Positions 36,201 through 50,800 of a stretch of 64,000 nt of DNA are shown piece after piece. This DNA is from Auanema rhodensis. Its lineage: Eukaryota; Nematoda; Chromadorea; Rhabditida; Rhabditidae. The stretch lies in the NCBI GenBank assembly GCA_964057225.1, contig OZ059894.1:1922001-1986000 (forward strand). The letters are read 5' to 3'. The notes beneath the pieces are model-generated. The model did no database searches. It saw only the letters and a program-made list of their open reading frames with translations, and was not told the origin of the DNA. The translations under genes were made by a program, and so were the position numbers. Position 1 is the first letter of the stretch; each line of letters opens with the position of its first letter.

Positions 36201-38515
36201 AGATTCCTTTTTTTAAGGCAAAGACGATGGACAATGTTATTCAACGAAAAAATTAATTCTTCAGGGTGAAAATCGAGGATATAAGTGTGAACTTATATCA
36301 GTTGATATCTCGTTGCATTTTTAAGCTAGCGCAAATCTGATAACACAGATCGACGCAGCTTGAAAATACGCATCGAATGCACTATACTACTTTGAGAAAC
36401 GCTTAATACAAAAATTAGTTATGATCGTTTGAAAAATGATGCATTAGTGTATGTTGAGTTTCCATGTACACTCAACATAGCTTCCAAAAACATTTTGACA
36501 AAAATTTTTTCGAAAAATTTCAGAATAATTTAGCAAAAAGTAGATGTTTTTAGATTTCTTTTCTCAAGGCAAAGACGATGGACAATGTTATTCAACGAAA
36601 AAATTAATTCTTCAGGGTGAAAATCGAGGATATAAGTGTGAACTTATATCAGTTGATATCTCGGTGCATTTTTAAGCTAGCGCAAATCTGATAACACAGA
36701 TCGACGCAGCTTGAAAATCCGCATCGAATGCACTATACTACTTTGAGAAACGCTTAATACAAAAATTAGTTATGATCGTTTGAAAAATGATGCATTAGTG
36801 TATGTTGAGTTTCCATGTACACTCAACATTGCTTCCAAAAAAATTTTGACAAAAATTTTTTCGAAAAATTTCAAATTAATTTAGCAGAAAGTATATGTTT
36901 TTAGATTTCTTTTTTCAAGGCAAAGACGATGGACAATGTTATTCAACGAAAAAATTAATTCTTCAGGGTGAAAATCGAGGATATAAGTGTGAATTTATAT
37001 CAGTTGATATCTCGGTGCATTTTTAAGCTAGCGCAAATCTGATAACACAGATCGACGCAGCTTGAAAATCCGCATTGAATGCACTATACTACATTGAGGA
37101 ACGCTTAATACAAAAATTAGTTATGATCGTTTGAAAAATGATGCATTAGTGTATGTTGAGTTTCCATGTACACTCAACATAGCTTCCAAAAACATTTTGA
37201 CAAAAATTTTTTCGAAAAATTTCAAAATAATTTAGCAGAAAGTAGATGTTTTTAGATTCCTTTTTTTAAGGCAAAGACGATGGACAATGTTATTCAACGA
37301 AAAAATTAATTCTTCAGGGTGAAAATCGAGGATATAAGTGTGAATTTATATCAGTTGATATCTCGGTGCATTTTTAAGCTAGCGCAAATCTGATAACACA
37401 GATCGACGCAGCTTGAAAATCCGCATCGAATGCACTATACTACTTTGAGAAACGCTTAATACAAAAATTAGTTATGATCGTTTGAAAAATGATGCATTAG
37501 TGTATGTTGAGTTTCCATGTACACTCAACATAGCTTCCAAAAACATTTTGACAAAATTTTTTTCAAAAAATTTCAAAATAATTTAGCAGAAAGTAGATGT
37601 TTTTAGATTCCTTTTTTTAAGGCAAAGACGACGGACAATGTTATTCAACGAAAAAATTAATTCTTCAGGGTGAAAATCGAGGATATAAGTGTGAACTTAT
37701 ATCAGTTGATATCTCGGTGCATTTTTAAGCTAGCGCAAATCTGATAACACAGATCGACGCAGCTTGAAAATCCGCATCGAATGCACTATACTACTTTGAG
37801 AAACGCTTAATACAAAAATTAGTTATGATCGTTTGAAAAATGATGCATTAGTGTATGTTGAGTTTCCATGTACACTCAACATTGCTTCCAAAAACATTTT
37901 GACAAAAATTTTTTCGAAAAATTTCAAATTAATTTAGCAGGAAGTATAAGTTTTTAGATTCCTTTTTTCAAGGCAAAGACGATGGACAATGTTATTCAAC
38001 GAAAAAATTAATTCTTCAGGGTGAAAATCGAGGATATAAGTGTGAATTTATATCAGTTGATATCTCGGTGCATTTTTAAGCTAGCGCAAATCTGATAACA
38101 CAGATCGACGCAGCTTAAAAATCCGCATCGAATGCACTATACTACATTGAGGAACGCTTAATACAAAAATTAGTTATGATCGTTTGAAAAATGATGCATT
38201 AGTGTATGTTGAGTTTCCATGTACACTCAACATTGCTTCCAAAAACATTTTGACAAAAATTTTTTCGAAAAATTTCAAAATAATTTAACAAAAAGTAGAT
38301 GTTTTTAGATTCCTTTTTTCAAGGCAAAGACGATGGACAATGTTATTCAGCGAAAAAATTAATTCTTCAGGGTGAAAATCGAGGATATAAGTGTGAACTT
38401 ATATCAGTTGATATCTCGGTGCATTTTTAAGCTAGCGCAAATCTGATAACACAGATCGACGCAGCTTGAAAATCCGCATCGAATGCACTATACCACTTTG
38501 AGAAACGCTTAATAC
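33251..38515. repeat. Higher-order repeat with 8-9 monomer spacing
   Basis: Monomers at 33251, 33602, 33953, 34304 and 34655 have the same diagnostic order as those at 36410, 36761, 37112, 37463 and 37814 (shift 3159 bp, nine units). Both sets end with the rare AGGAAGTATAAG type. The next shared rare type (TTATTCAGCG followed by TATACCACTTTG) lies at 35357 and 38165, a shift of only eight units, so one monomer was gained or lost between them. Confidence 0.7.
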
Positions 38516-41500
38516 AAAAATTAGTTATGATCGTTTGAAAAATGATGCATTAGTGTATGTTGAGTTTCCATGTACACTCAACATTGCTTCCAAAAACATT
38601 TTGACAAAAATTTTTTCGAAAAATTTCAAAATAATTTAGCAAAAAGTAGATGTTTTTAGATTCCTTTTTTCAAGGCAAAGACGATGGACAATGTTATTCA
38701 ACGAAAAAATTAATTCTTCAGGGTGAAAATCGAGGATATAAGTGTGAACTTATATCAGTTGATATCTCGGTGCATTTTTAAGCTAGCGCAAATCTGATAA
38801 CACAGATCGACGCAGCTTGAAAATCCGCATCGAATGCACTATACTACATTGAGAAACGCTTAATACAAAAATTAGTTATGATCGTTTGAAAAATGATGCA
38901 TTAGTGTATGTTGAGTTTCCATGTACACTCAACATTGCTTCCAAAAACATTTTGACAAAAATTTTTTCGAAAAATTTCAAATTAATTTAGCAGAAAGTAT
39001 ATGTTTTTAGATTCCTTTTTTCAAGGCAAAGACGATGGACAATGTTATTCAACGAAAAAATTAATTCTTCAGGGTGAAAATCGAGGATATAAGTGTGAAC
39101 TTATATCAGTTGATATCTCGGTGCATTTTTAAGCTAGCGCAAATCTGATAACACAGATCGACGCAGCTTGAAAATCCGCATCGAATGCACTATACTACTT
39201 TGAGAAACGCTTAATACAAAAATTAGTTATGATCGTTTGAAAAATGATGCATTAGTGTATGTTGAGTTTCCATGTACACTCAACATTGCTTCCAAAAACA
39301 TTTTGACAAAAATTTTTTCGAAAAATTTCAAATTAATTTAGCAGAAAGTATATGTTTTTAGATTCCTTTTTTCAAGGCAAAGACGATGGACAATGTTATT
39401 CAACGAAAAAATTAATTCTTCAGGGTGAAAATCGAGGATATAAGTGTGAACTTATATCAGTTGATATCTCGGTGCATTTTTAAGCTAGCGCAAATCTGAT
39501 AACACAGATCGACGCAGCTTGAAAATCCGCATCGAATGCACTATACTACATTGAGGAACGCTTAATACAAAAATTAGTTATGATCGTTTGAAAAATGATG
39601 CATTAGTGTATGTTGAGTTTCCATGTACACTCAACATAGCTTCCAAAAACATTTTGACAAAAATTTTTTCGAAAAATTTCAAAATAATTTAGCAGAAAGT
39701 AGATGTTTTTAGATTCCTTTTTTTAAGGCAAAGACGATGGACAATGTTATTCAACGAAAAAATTAATTCTTCAGGGTGAAAATCGAGGATATAAGTGTGA
39801 ACATATATCAGTTGATATCTCGGTGCATTTTTAAGCTAGCGCAAATCTGATAACACAGATCGACGCAGCTTGAAAATCCGCATCGAATGCACTATACTAC
39901 TTTGAGGAACGCTTAATACAAAAATTAGTTATGATCGTTTGAAAAATGATGCATTAGTGTATGTTTAGTTTCCATGTACACTCAACATTGCTTCCAAAAA
40001 CATTTTGACAAAAATTTTTTCGAAAAATTTCAAGATAATTTAGCAAAAAGTAGATGTTTTTAGATTCCTTTTTTCAAGGCGAAGACGATGGACAATGTTA
40101 TTCAACGAAAAAATTAATTCTTCAGGGTGAAAATCGAGGATATAAGTGTGAACTTATATCAGTTGATATCTCGGTGCATTTTTAAGCTAGCGCAAATCTG
40201 ATAACACAGATCGACGCAGCTTGAAAATCCGCATCGAATGCACTATACTACTTTGAGAAACGCTTAATACAAAAATCAGTTATGATCGTTTGAAAAATGA
40301 TGCATTAGTGTATGTTGAGTTTCCATGTACACTCAACATTGCTTCCAAAAACATTTTGACAAAAATTTTTTCGAAAAATTTCAAGATAATTTAGCAAAAA
40401 GTAGATGTTTTTAGATTCCTTTTTTCAAGGCGAAGACGATGGACAATGTTATTCAACGAAAAAATTAATTCTTCAGGGTGAAAATCGAGGATATAAGTGT
40501 GAACTTATATCAGTTGATATCTCGGTGCATTTTTAAGCTAGCGCAAATCTGATAACACAGATCGACGCAGCTTGAAAATCCGCATCGAATGCACTATACT
40601 ACTTTGAGAAACGCTTAATACAAAAATTAGTTATGATCGTTTGAAAAATGATGCATTAGTGTATGTTGAGTTTCCATGTACACTCAACATAGCTTCCAAA
40701 AACATTTTGACAAAATTTTTTTCGAAAAATTTCAAAATAATTTAGCAGAAAGTAGTTGTTTTTAGATTCCTTTTTTTAAGGCAAAGACGACGGACAATGT
40801 TATTCAACGAAAAAATTAATTCTTCAGGGTGAAAATCGAGGATATAAGTGTGAACTTATATCAGTTGATATCTCGGTGCATTTTTAAGCTAGCGCAAATC
40901 TGATAACACAGATCGACGCAGCTTGAAAATCCGCATCGAATGCATTATACTACTTTGAGAAACGCTTAATACAAAAATTAGTTATGATCGTTTGAAAAAT
41001 GATGCATTAGTGTATGTTGAGTTTCCATGTACACTCAACATAGCTTCCAAAAACATTTTGACAAAATTTTTTTCGAAAAATTTCAAAATAATTTAGCAGA
41101 AAGTAGATGTTTTTAGATTCCTTTTTTTAAGGCAAAGACGACGGACAATGTTATTCAACGAAAAAATTAATTCTTCAGGGTGAAAATCGAGGATATAAGT
41201 GTGAACTTATATCACTTGATATCTCGGTGCATTTTTAAGCTAGCGCAAATCTGATAACACAGATCGACGCAGCTTGAAAATCCGCATCGAATGCACTATA
41301 CTACTTTGAGAAACGCTTAATACAAAAATTAGTTATGATCGTTTGAAAAATGATGCATTAGTGTATGTTGAGTTTCCATGTACACTCAACATAGCTTCCA
41401 AAAACATTTTGACAAAATTTTTTTCGAAAAATTTCAAAATAATTTAGCAGAAAGTAGTTGTTTTTAGATTCCTTTTTTTAAGGCAAAGACGACGGACAAT

Positions 41501-44131
41501 GTTATTCAACGAAAAAATTAATTCTTCAGGGTGAAAATCGAGGATATAAGTGTGAACTTATATCAGTTGATATCTCGGTGCATTTTTAAGCTAGCGCAAA
41601 TCTGATAACACAGATCGACGCAGCTTGAAAATCCGCATCGAATGCATTATACTACTTTGAGAAACGCTTAATACAAAAATTAGTTATGATCGTTTGAAAA
41701 ATGATGCATTAGTGTATGTTGAGTTTCCATGTACACTCAACATAGCTTCCAAAAACATTTTGACAAAATTTTTTTCGAAAAATTTCAAAATAATTTAGCA
41801 GAAAGTAGATGTTTTTAGATTCCTTTTTTTAAGGCAAAGACGACGGACAATGTTATTCAACGAAAAAATTAATTCTTCAGGGTGAAAATCGAGGATATAA
41901 GTGTGAACTTATATCACTTGATATCTCGGTGCATTTTTAAGCTAGCGCAAATCTGATAACACAGATCGACGCAGCTTGAAAATCCGCATCGAATGCACTA
42001 TACTACTTTGAGAAACGCTTAATACAAAAATTAGTTATGATCGTTTGAAAAATGATGCATTAGTGTATGTTGAGTTTCCATGTACACTCAACATAGCTTC
42101 CAAAAACATTTTGACAAAATTTTTTTCGAAAAATTTCAAAATAATTTAGCAGAAAGTAGATGTTTTTAGATTCCTTTTTTTAAGGCAATGACGACGGACA
42201 ATGTTATTCAACGAAAAAATTAATTCTTCAGGGTGAAAATCGAGGATATAAGTGTGAACTTATATCAGTTGATATCTCGGTGCATTTTTAAGCTAGCGCA
42301 AATCTGATAACACAGATCGACGCAGCTTGAAAATCCGCATCGAATGCACTATACTACTTTGAGAAACGCTTAATACAAAAATTAGTTATGATCGTTTGAA
42401 AAATGATGCATTAGTGTATGTTGAGTTTCCATGTACACTCAACATAGCTTCCAAAAACATTTTGACAAAATTTTTTTCGAAAAATTTCAAAATAATTTAG
42501 CAGAAAGTAGTTGTTTTTAGATTCCTTTTTTTAAGGCAAAAACGACGGACAATGTTATTCAACGAAAAAATTAATTCTTCAGGGTGAAAATCGAGGATAT
42601 AAGTGTGAACTTATATCAGTTGATATCTCGGTGCATTTTTAAGCTAGCGCAAATCTGATAACACAGATCGACGCAGCTTGAAAATCCGCATCGAATGCAT
42701 TATACTACTTTGAGAAACGCTTAATACAAAAATTAGTTATGATCGTTTGAAAAATGATGCATTAGTGTATGTTGAGTTTCCATGTACACTCAACATAGCT
42801 TCCAAAAACATTTTGACAAAATTTTTTTCGAAAAATTTCAAAATAATTTAGCAGAAAGTAGATGTTTTTAGATTCCTTTTTTTAAGGCAAAGACGACGGA
42901 CAATGTTATTCAACGAAAAAATTAATTCTTCAGGGTGAAAATCGAGGATATAAGTGTGAACTTATATCACTTGATATCTCGGTGCATTTTTAAGCTAGCG
43001 CAAATCTGATAACACAGATCGACGCAGCTTGAAAATCCGCATCGAATGCACTATACTACTTTGAGAAACGCTTAATACAAAAATTAGTTATGATCGTTTG
43101 AAAAATGATGCATTAGTGTATGTTGAGTTTCCATGTACACTCAACATAGCTTCCAAAAACATTTTGACAAAATTTTTTTCGAAAAATTTCAAAATAATTT
43201 AGCAGAAAGTAGATGTTTTTAGATTCCTTTTTTTAAGGCAATGACGACGGACAATGTTATTCAACGAAAAAATTAATTCTTCAGGGTGAAAATCGAGGAT
43301 ATAAGTGTGAACTTATATCAGTTGATATCTCGGTGCATTTTTAAGCTAGCGCAAATCTGATAACACAGATCGACGCAGCTTGAAAATCCGCATCGAATGC
43401 ACTATACTACTTTGAGAAACGCTTAATACAAAAATTAGTTATGATCGTTTGAAAAATGATGCATTAGTGTATGTTGAGTTTCCATGTACACTCAACATAG
43501 CTTCCAAAAACATTTTGACAAAAATTTTTTCGAAAAATTTCTAAATAATTTAGCAAAAAGTAGATGTTTTTAGATTCCTTTTTTTAAGGCAAAGACGATA
43601 GACAATGTTATTCAACGAAAAAATTAATTCTTCAGGGTGAAAATCGAGGATATAAGTGTGAACTTATATCAGTTGATATCTCGGTGCATTTTTAAGCTAG
43701 CGCAAATCTGATAACACAGATCGACGCAGCTTGAAAATCCGCATCGAATGCATTATACTACTTTGAGAAACGCTTAATACAAAAATTAGTTATGATCGTT
43801 TGAAAAATGATGCATTAGTGTATGTTGAGTTTCCATGTACACTCAACATAGCTTCCAAAAACATTTTGACAAAAATTTTTTCGAAAAATTTCAAAATAAT
43901 TTAGCAGAAAGTAGATGTTTTTAGATTCCTTTTTTTAAGGCGAAGACGATGGACTATGTTATTCAACGAAAAAATTAATTCTTCAGGGTGAAAATCGAGG
44001 ATATAAGTGTGAACTTATATCAGTTGATATCTCGGTGCATTTTTAAGCTAGCGCAAATCTGATAACACAGATCGACGCAGCTTGAAAATCCGCATCGAAT
44101 GCACTATACTACATTGAGAAACGCTTAATAC
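37112..44131. repeat. Large higher-order block, copy 1 (20 monomers)
   Basis: An ordered series of rare variants recurs in the block at 44483-50800: AGGAAGTATAAG, TTTAACAAAAAG with TTCAGCG, GAACATATATC, TGTTTAG with AAGATAA, AATCAGTT, GTAGTTG, TATCACTTG, GCAATGACG, TTCTAAATAA with GATAGAC, and GCGAAG with GGACTATG. The shift is 7371 bp at the start and 6669 bp at the end, because this copy has an extra dimer. Confidence 0.8.
41324..43429. repeat. Trimeric higher-order unit, 1053 bp x 2
   Basis: The order GTAGTTG type, TATCACTTG type, GCAATGACG type occurs at 41324-42376 and again at 42377-43429. A dimer of the first two types (40622-41323) precedes them. The second trimer is marked by GGCAAAAACG in its first monomer. 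Confidence 0.75.
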
Positions 44132-44482
44132 AAAAATTAGTTATGATCGTTTGAAAAATGATGCATTAGTGTATGTTGAGTTTCCATGTACACTCAACAT
44201 AGCTTCCAAAAACATTTTGACAAAAATTTTTTCGAAAAATTTCAAAATAATTTAGCAGAAAGTAGATGTTTTTAGATTCCTTTTTTTAAGGCGAAGACGA
44301 TGGACTATGTTATTCAACGAAAAAATTAATTCTTCAGGGTGAAAATCGAGGATATAAGTGTGAACTTATATCAGTTGATATCTCGGTGCATTTTTAAGCT
44401 AGCGCAAATCTGATAACACAGATCGACGCAGCTTGAAAATCCGCATTGAATGCACTATACTACATTGAGGAACGCTTAATAC

Positions 44483-47400
44483 AAAAATTAGTTATGATCG
44501 TTTGAAAAATGATGCATTAGTGTATGTTGAGTTTCCATGTACACTCAACATAGCTTCCAAAAACATTTTGACAAAAATTTTTTCGAAAAATTTCAAAATA
44601 ATTTAGCAGAAAGTAGATGTTTTTAGATTCCTTTTTTTAAGGCAAAGACGATGGACAATGTTATTCAACGAAAAAATTAATTCTTCAGGGTGAAAATCGA
44701 GGATATAAGTGTGAATTTATATCAGTTGATATCTCGGTGCATTTTTAAGCTAGCGCAAATCTGATAACACAGATCGACGCAGCTTGAAAATCCGCATCGA
44801 ATGCACTATACTACTTTGAGAAACGCTTAATACAAAAATTAGTTATGATCGTTTGAAAAATGATGCATTAGTGTATGTTGAGTTTCCATGTACACTCAAC
44901 ATAGCTTCCAAAAACATTTTGACAAAATTTTTTTCAAAAAATTTCAAAATAATTTAGCAGAAAGTAGATGTTTTTAGATTCCTTTTTTTAAGGCAAAGAC
45001 GACGGACAATGTTATTCAACGAAAAAATTAATTCTTCAGGGTGAAAATCGAGGATATAAGTGTGAACTTATATCAGTTGATATCTCGGTGCATTTTTAAG
45101 CTAGCGCAAATCTGATAACACAGATCGACGCAGCTTGAAAATCCGCATCGAATGCACTATACTACTTTGAGAAACGCTTAATACAAAAATTAGTTATGAT
45201 CGTTTGAAAAATGATGCATTAGTGTATGTTGAGTTTCCATGTACACTCAACATTGCTTCCAAAAACATTTTGACAAAAATTTTTTCGAAAAATTTCAAAT
45301 TAATTTAGCAGGAAGTATAAGTTTTTAGATTCCTTTTTTCAAGGCAAAGACGATGGACAATGTTATTCAACGAAAAAATTAATTCTTCAGGGTGAAAATC
45401 GAGGATATAAGTGTGAATTTATATCAGTTGATATCTCGGTGCATTTTTAAGCTAGCGCAAATCTGATAACACAGATCGACGCAGCTTAAAAATCCGCATC
45501 GAATGCACTATACTACATTGAGGAACGCTTAATACAAAAATTAGTTATGATCGTTTGAAAAATGATGCATTAGTGTATGTTGAGTTTCCATGTACACTCA
45601 ACATTGCTTCCAAAAACATTTTGACAAAAATTTTTTCGAAAAATTTCAAAATAATTTAACAAAAAGTAGATGTTTTTAGATTCCTTTTTTCAAGGCAAAG
45701 ACGATGGACAATGTTATTCAGCGAAAAAATTAATTCTTCAGGGTGAAAATCGAGGATATAAGTGTGAACTTATATCAGTTGATATCTCGGTGCATTTTTA
45801 AGCTAGCGCAAATCTGATAACACAGATCGACGCAGCTTGAAAATCCGCATCGAATGCACTATACCACTTTGAGAAACGCTTAATACAAAAATTAGTTATG
45901 ATCGTTTGAAAAATGATGCATTAGTGTATGTTGAGTTTCCATGTACACTCAACATTGCTTCCAAAAACATTTTGACAAAAATTTTTTCGAAAAATTTCAA
46001 AATAATTTAGCAAAAAGTAGATGTTTTTAGATTCCTTTTTTCAAGGCAAAGACGATGGACAATGTTATTCAACGAAAAAATTAATTCTTCAGGGTGAAAA
46101 TCGAGGATATAAGTGTGAACTTATATCAGTTGATATCTCGGTGCATTTTTAAGCTAGCGCAAATCTGATAACACAGATCGACGCAGCTTGAAAATCCGCA
46201 TCGAATGCACTATACTACATTGAGAAACGCTTAATACAAAAATTAGTTATGATCGTTTGAAAAATGATGCATTAGTGTATGTTGAGTTTCCATGTACACT
46301 CAACATTGCTTCCAAAAACATTTTGACAAAAATTTTTTCGAAAAATTTCAAATTAATTTAGCAGAAAGTATATGTTTTTAGATTCCTTTTTTCAAGGCAA
46401 AGACGATGGACAATGTTATTCAACGAAAAAATTAATTCTTCAGGGTGAAAATCGAGGATATAAGTGTGAACTTATATCAGTTGATATCTCGGTGCATTTT
46501 TAAGCTAGCGCAAATCTGATAACACAGATCGACGCAGCTTGAAAATCCGCATCGAATGCACTATACTTCTTTGAGAAACGCTTAATACAAAAATTAGTTA
46601 TGATCGTTTGAAAAATGATGCATTAGTGTATGTTGAGTTTCCATGTACACTCAACATTGCTTCCAAAAACATTTTGACAAAAATTTTTTCGAAAAATTTC
46701 AAATTAATTTAGCAGAAAGTATATGTTTTTAGATTCCTTTTTTCAAGGCAAAGACGATGGACAATGTTATTCAACGAAAAAATTAATTCTTCAGGGTGAA
46801 AATCGAGGATATAAGTGTGAACTTATATCAGTTGATATCTCGGTGCATTTTTAAGCTAGCGCAAATCTGATAACACAGATCGACGCAGCTTGAAAATCCG
46901 CATCGAATGCACTATACTACATTGAGGAACGCTTAATACAAAAATTAGTTATGATCGTTTGAAAAATGATGCATTAGTGTATGTTGAGTTTCCATGTACA
47001 CTCAACATAGCTTCCAAAAACATTTTGACAAAAATTTTTTCGAAAAATTTCAAAATAATTTAGCAGAAAGTAGATGTTTTTAGATTCCTTTTTTTAAGGC
47101 AAAGACGATGGACAATGTTATTCAACGAAAAAATTAATTCTTCAGGGTGAAAATCGAGGATATAAGTGTGAACATATATCAGTTGATATCTCGGTGCATT
47201 TTTAAGCTAGCGCAAATCTGATAACACAGATCGACGCAGCTTGAAAATCCGCATCGAATGCACTATACTACTTTGAGGAACGCTTAATACAAAAATTAGT
47301 TATGATCGTTTGAAAAATGATGCATTAGTGTATGTTTAGTTTCCATGTACACTCAACATTGCTTCCAAAAACATTTTGACAAAAATTTTTTCGAAAAATT

Positions 47401-50400
47401 TCAAGATAATTTAGCAAAAAGTAGATGTTTTTAGATTCCTTTTTTCAAGGCGAAGACGATGGACAATGTTATTCAACGAAAAAATTAATTCTTCAGGGTG
47501 AAAATCGAGGATATAAGTGTGAACTTATATCAGTTGATATCTCGGTGCATTTTTAAGCTAGCGCAAATCTGATAACACAGATCGACGCAGCTTGAAAATC
47601 CGCATCGAATGCACTATACTACTTTGAGAAACGCTTAATACAAAAATCAGTTATGATCGTTTGAAAAATGATGCATTAGTGTATGTTGAGTTTCCATGTA
47701 CACTCAACATTGCTTCCAAAAACATTTTGACAAAAATTTTTTCGAAAAATTTCAAGATAATTTAGCAAAAAGTAGATGTTTTTAGATTCCTTTTTTCAAG
47801 GCGAAGACGATGGACAATGTTATTCAACGAAAAAATTAATTCTTCAGGGTGAAAATCGAGGATATAAGTGTGAACTTATATCAGTTGATATCTCGGTGCA
47901 TTTTTAAGCTAGCGCAAATCTGATAACACAGATCGACGCAGCTTGAAAATCCGCATCGAATGCACTATACTACTTTGAGAAACGCTTAATACAAAAATTA
48001 GTTATGATCGTTTGAAAAATGATGCATTAGTGTATGTTGAGTTTCCATGTACACTCAACATAGCTTCCAAAAACATTTTGACAAAATTTTTTTCGAAAAA
48101 TTTCAAAATAATTTAGCAGAAAGTAGTTGTTTTTAGATTCCTTTTTTTAAGGCAAAGACGACGGACAATGTTATTCAACGAAAAAATTAATTCTTCAGGG
48201 TGAAAATCGAGGATATAAGTGTGAACTTATATCAGTTGATATCTCGGTGCATTTTTAAGCTAGCGCAAATCTGATAACACAGATCGACGCAGCTTGAAAA
48301 TCCGCATCGAATGCATTATACTACTTTGAGAAACGCTTAATACAAAAATTAGTTATGATCGTTTGAAAAATGATGCATTAGTGTATGTTGAGTTTCCATG
48401 TACACTCAACATAGCTTCCAAAAACATTTTGACAAAATTTTTTTCGAAAAATTTCAAAATAATTTAGCAGAAAGTAGATGTTTTTAGATTCCTTTTTTTA
48501 AGGCAAAGACGACGGACAATGTTATTCAACGAAAAAATTAATTCTTCAGGGTGAAAATCGAGGATATAAGTGTGAACTTATATCACTTGATATCTCGGTG
48601 CATTTTTAAGCTAGCTCAAATCTGATAACACAGATCGACGCAGCTTGAAAATCCGCATCGAATGCACTATACTACTTTGAGAAACGCTTAATACAAAAAT
48701 TAGTTATGATCGTTTGAAAAATGATGCATTAGTGTATGTTGAGTTTCCATGTACACTCAACATAGCTTCCAAAAACATTTTGACAAAATTTTTTTCGAAA
48801 AATTTCAAAATAATTTAGCAGAAAGTAGATGTTTTTAGATTCCTTTTTTTAAGGCAATGACGACGGACAATGTTATTCAACGAAAAAATTAATTCTTCAG
48901 GGTGAAAATCGAGGATATAAGTGTGAACTTATATCAGTTGATATCTCGGTGCATTTTTAAGCTAGCGCAAATCTGATAACACAGATCGACGCAGCTTGAA
49001 AATCCGCATCGAATGCACTATACTACTTTGAGAAACGCTTAATACAAAAATTAGTTATGATCGTTTGAAAAATGATGCATTAGTGTATGTTGAGTTTCCA
49101 TGTACACTCAACATAGCTTCCAAAAACATTTTGACAAAATTTTTTTCGAAAAATTTCAAAATAATTTAGCAGAAAGTAGTTGTTTTTAGATTCCTTTTTT
49201 TAAGGCAAAAACGACGGACAATGTTATTCAACGAAAAAATTAATTCTTCAGGGTGAAAATCGAGGATATAAGTGTGAACTTATATCAGTTGATATCTCGG
49301 TGCATTTTTAAGCTAGCGCAAATCTGATAACACAGATCGACGCAGCTTGAAAATCCGCATCGAATGCATTATACTACTTTGAGAAACGCTTAATACAAAA
49401 ATTAGTTATGATCGTTTGAAAAATGATGCATTAGTGTATGTTGAGTTTCCATGTACACTCAACATAGCTTCCAAAAACATTTTGACAAAATTTTTTTCGA
49501 AAAATTTCAAAATAATTTAGCAGAAAGTAGATGTTTTTAGATTCCTTTTTTTAAGGCAAAGACGACGGACAATGTTATTCAACGAAAAAATTAATTCTTC
49601 AGGGTGAAAATCGAGGATATAAGTGTGAACTTATATCACTTGATATCTCGGTGCATTTTTAAGCTAGCGCAAATCTGATAACACAGATCGACGCAGCTTG
49701 AAAATCCGCATCGAATGCACTATACTACTTTGAGAAACGCTTAATACAAAAATTAGTTATGATCGTTTGAAAAATGATGCATTAGTGTATGTTGAGTTTC
49801 CATGTACACTCAACATAGCTTCCAAAAACATTTTGACAAAATTTTTTTCGAAAAATTTCAAAATAATTTAGCAGAAAGTAGATGTTTTTAGATTCCTTTT
49901 TTTAAGGCAATGACGACGGACAATGTTATTCAACGAAAAAATTAATTCTTCAGGGTGAAAATCGAGGATATAAGTGTGAACTTATATCAGTTGATATCTC
50001 GGTGCATTTTTAAGCTAGCGCAAATCTGATAACACAGATCGACGCAGCTTGAAAATCCGCATCGAATGCACTATACTACTTTGAGAAACGCTTAATACAA
50101 AAATTAGTTATGATCGTTTGAAAAATGATGCATTAGTGTATGTTGAGTTTCCATGTACACTCAACATAGCTTCCAAAAACATTTTGACAAAAATTTTTTC
50201 GAAAAATTTCTAAATAATTTAGCAAAAAGTAGATGTTTTTAGATTCCTTTTTTTAAGGCAAAGACGATAGACAATGTTATTCAACGAAAAAATTAATTCT
50301 TCAGGGTGAAAATCGAGGATATAAGTGTGAACTTATATCAGTTGATATCTCGGTGCATTTTTAAGCTAGCGCAAATCTGATAACACAGATCGACGCAGCT

Positions 50401-50800
50401 TGAAAATCCGCATCGAATGCATTATACTACTTTGAGAAACGCTTAATACAAAAATTAGTTATGATCGTTTGAAAAATGATGCATTAGTGTATGTTGAGTT
50501 TCCATGTACACTCAACATAGCTTCCAAAAACATTTTGACAAAAATTTTTTCGAAAAATTTCAAAATAATTTAGCAGAAAGTAGATGTTTTTAGATTCCTT
50601 TTTTTAAGGCGAAGACGATGGACTATGTTATTCAACGAAAAAATTAATTCTTCAGGGTGAAAATCGAGGATATAAGTGTGAACTTATATCAGTTGATATC
50701 TCGGTGCATTTTTAAGCTAGCGCAAATCTGATAACACAGATCGACGCAGCTTGAAAATCCGCATCGAATGCACTATACTACATTGAGAAACGCTTAATAC
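44483..50800. repeat. Large higher-order block, copy 2 (18 monomers)
   Basis: Second copy of the 37112-44131 block. It has the two trimers (47993-49045 and 49046-50098) but lacks the extra dimer present in copy 1. It carries its own private changes, for example CTAGCTCAAATC in the monomer at 48344. Confidence 0.8.
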
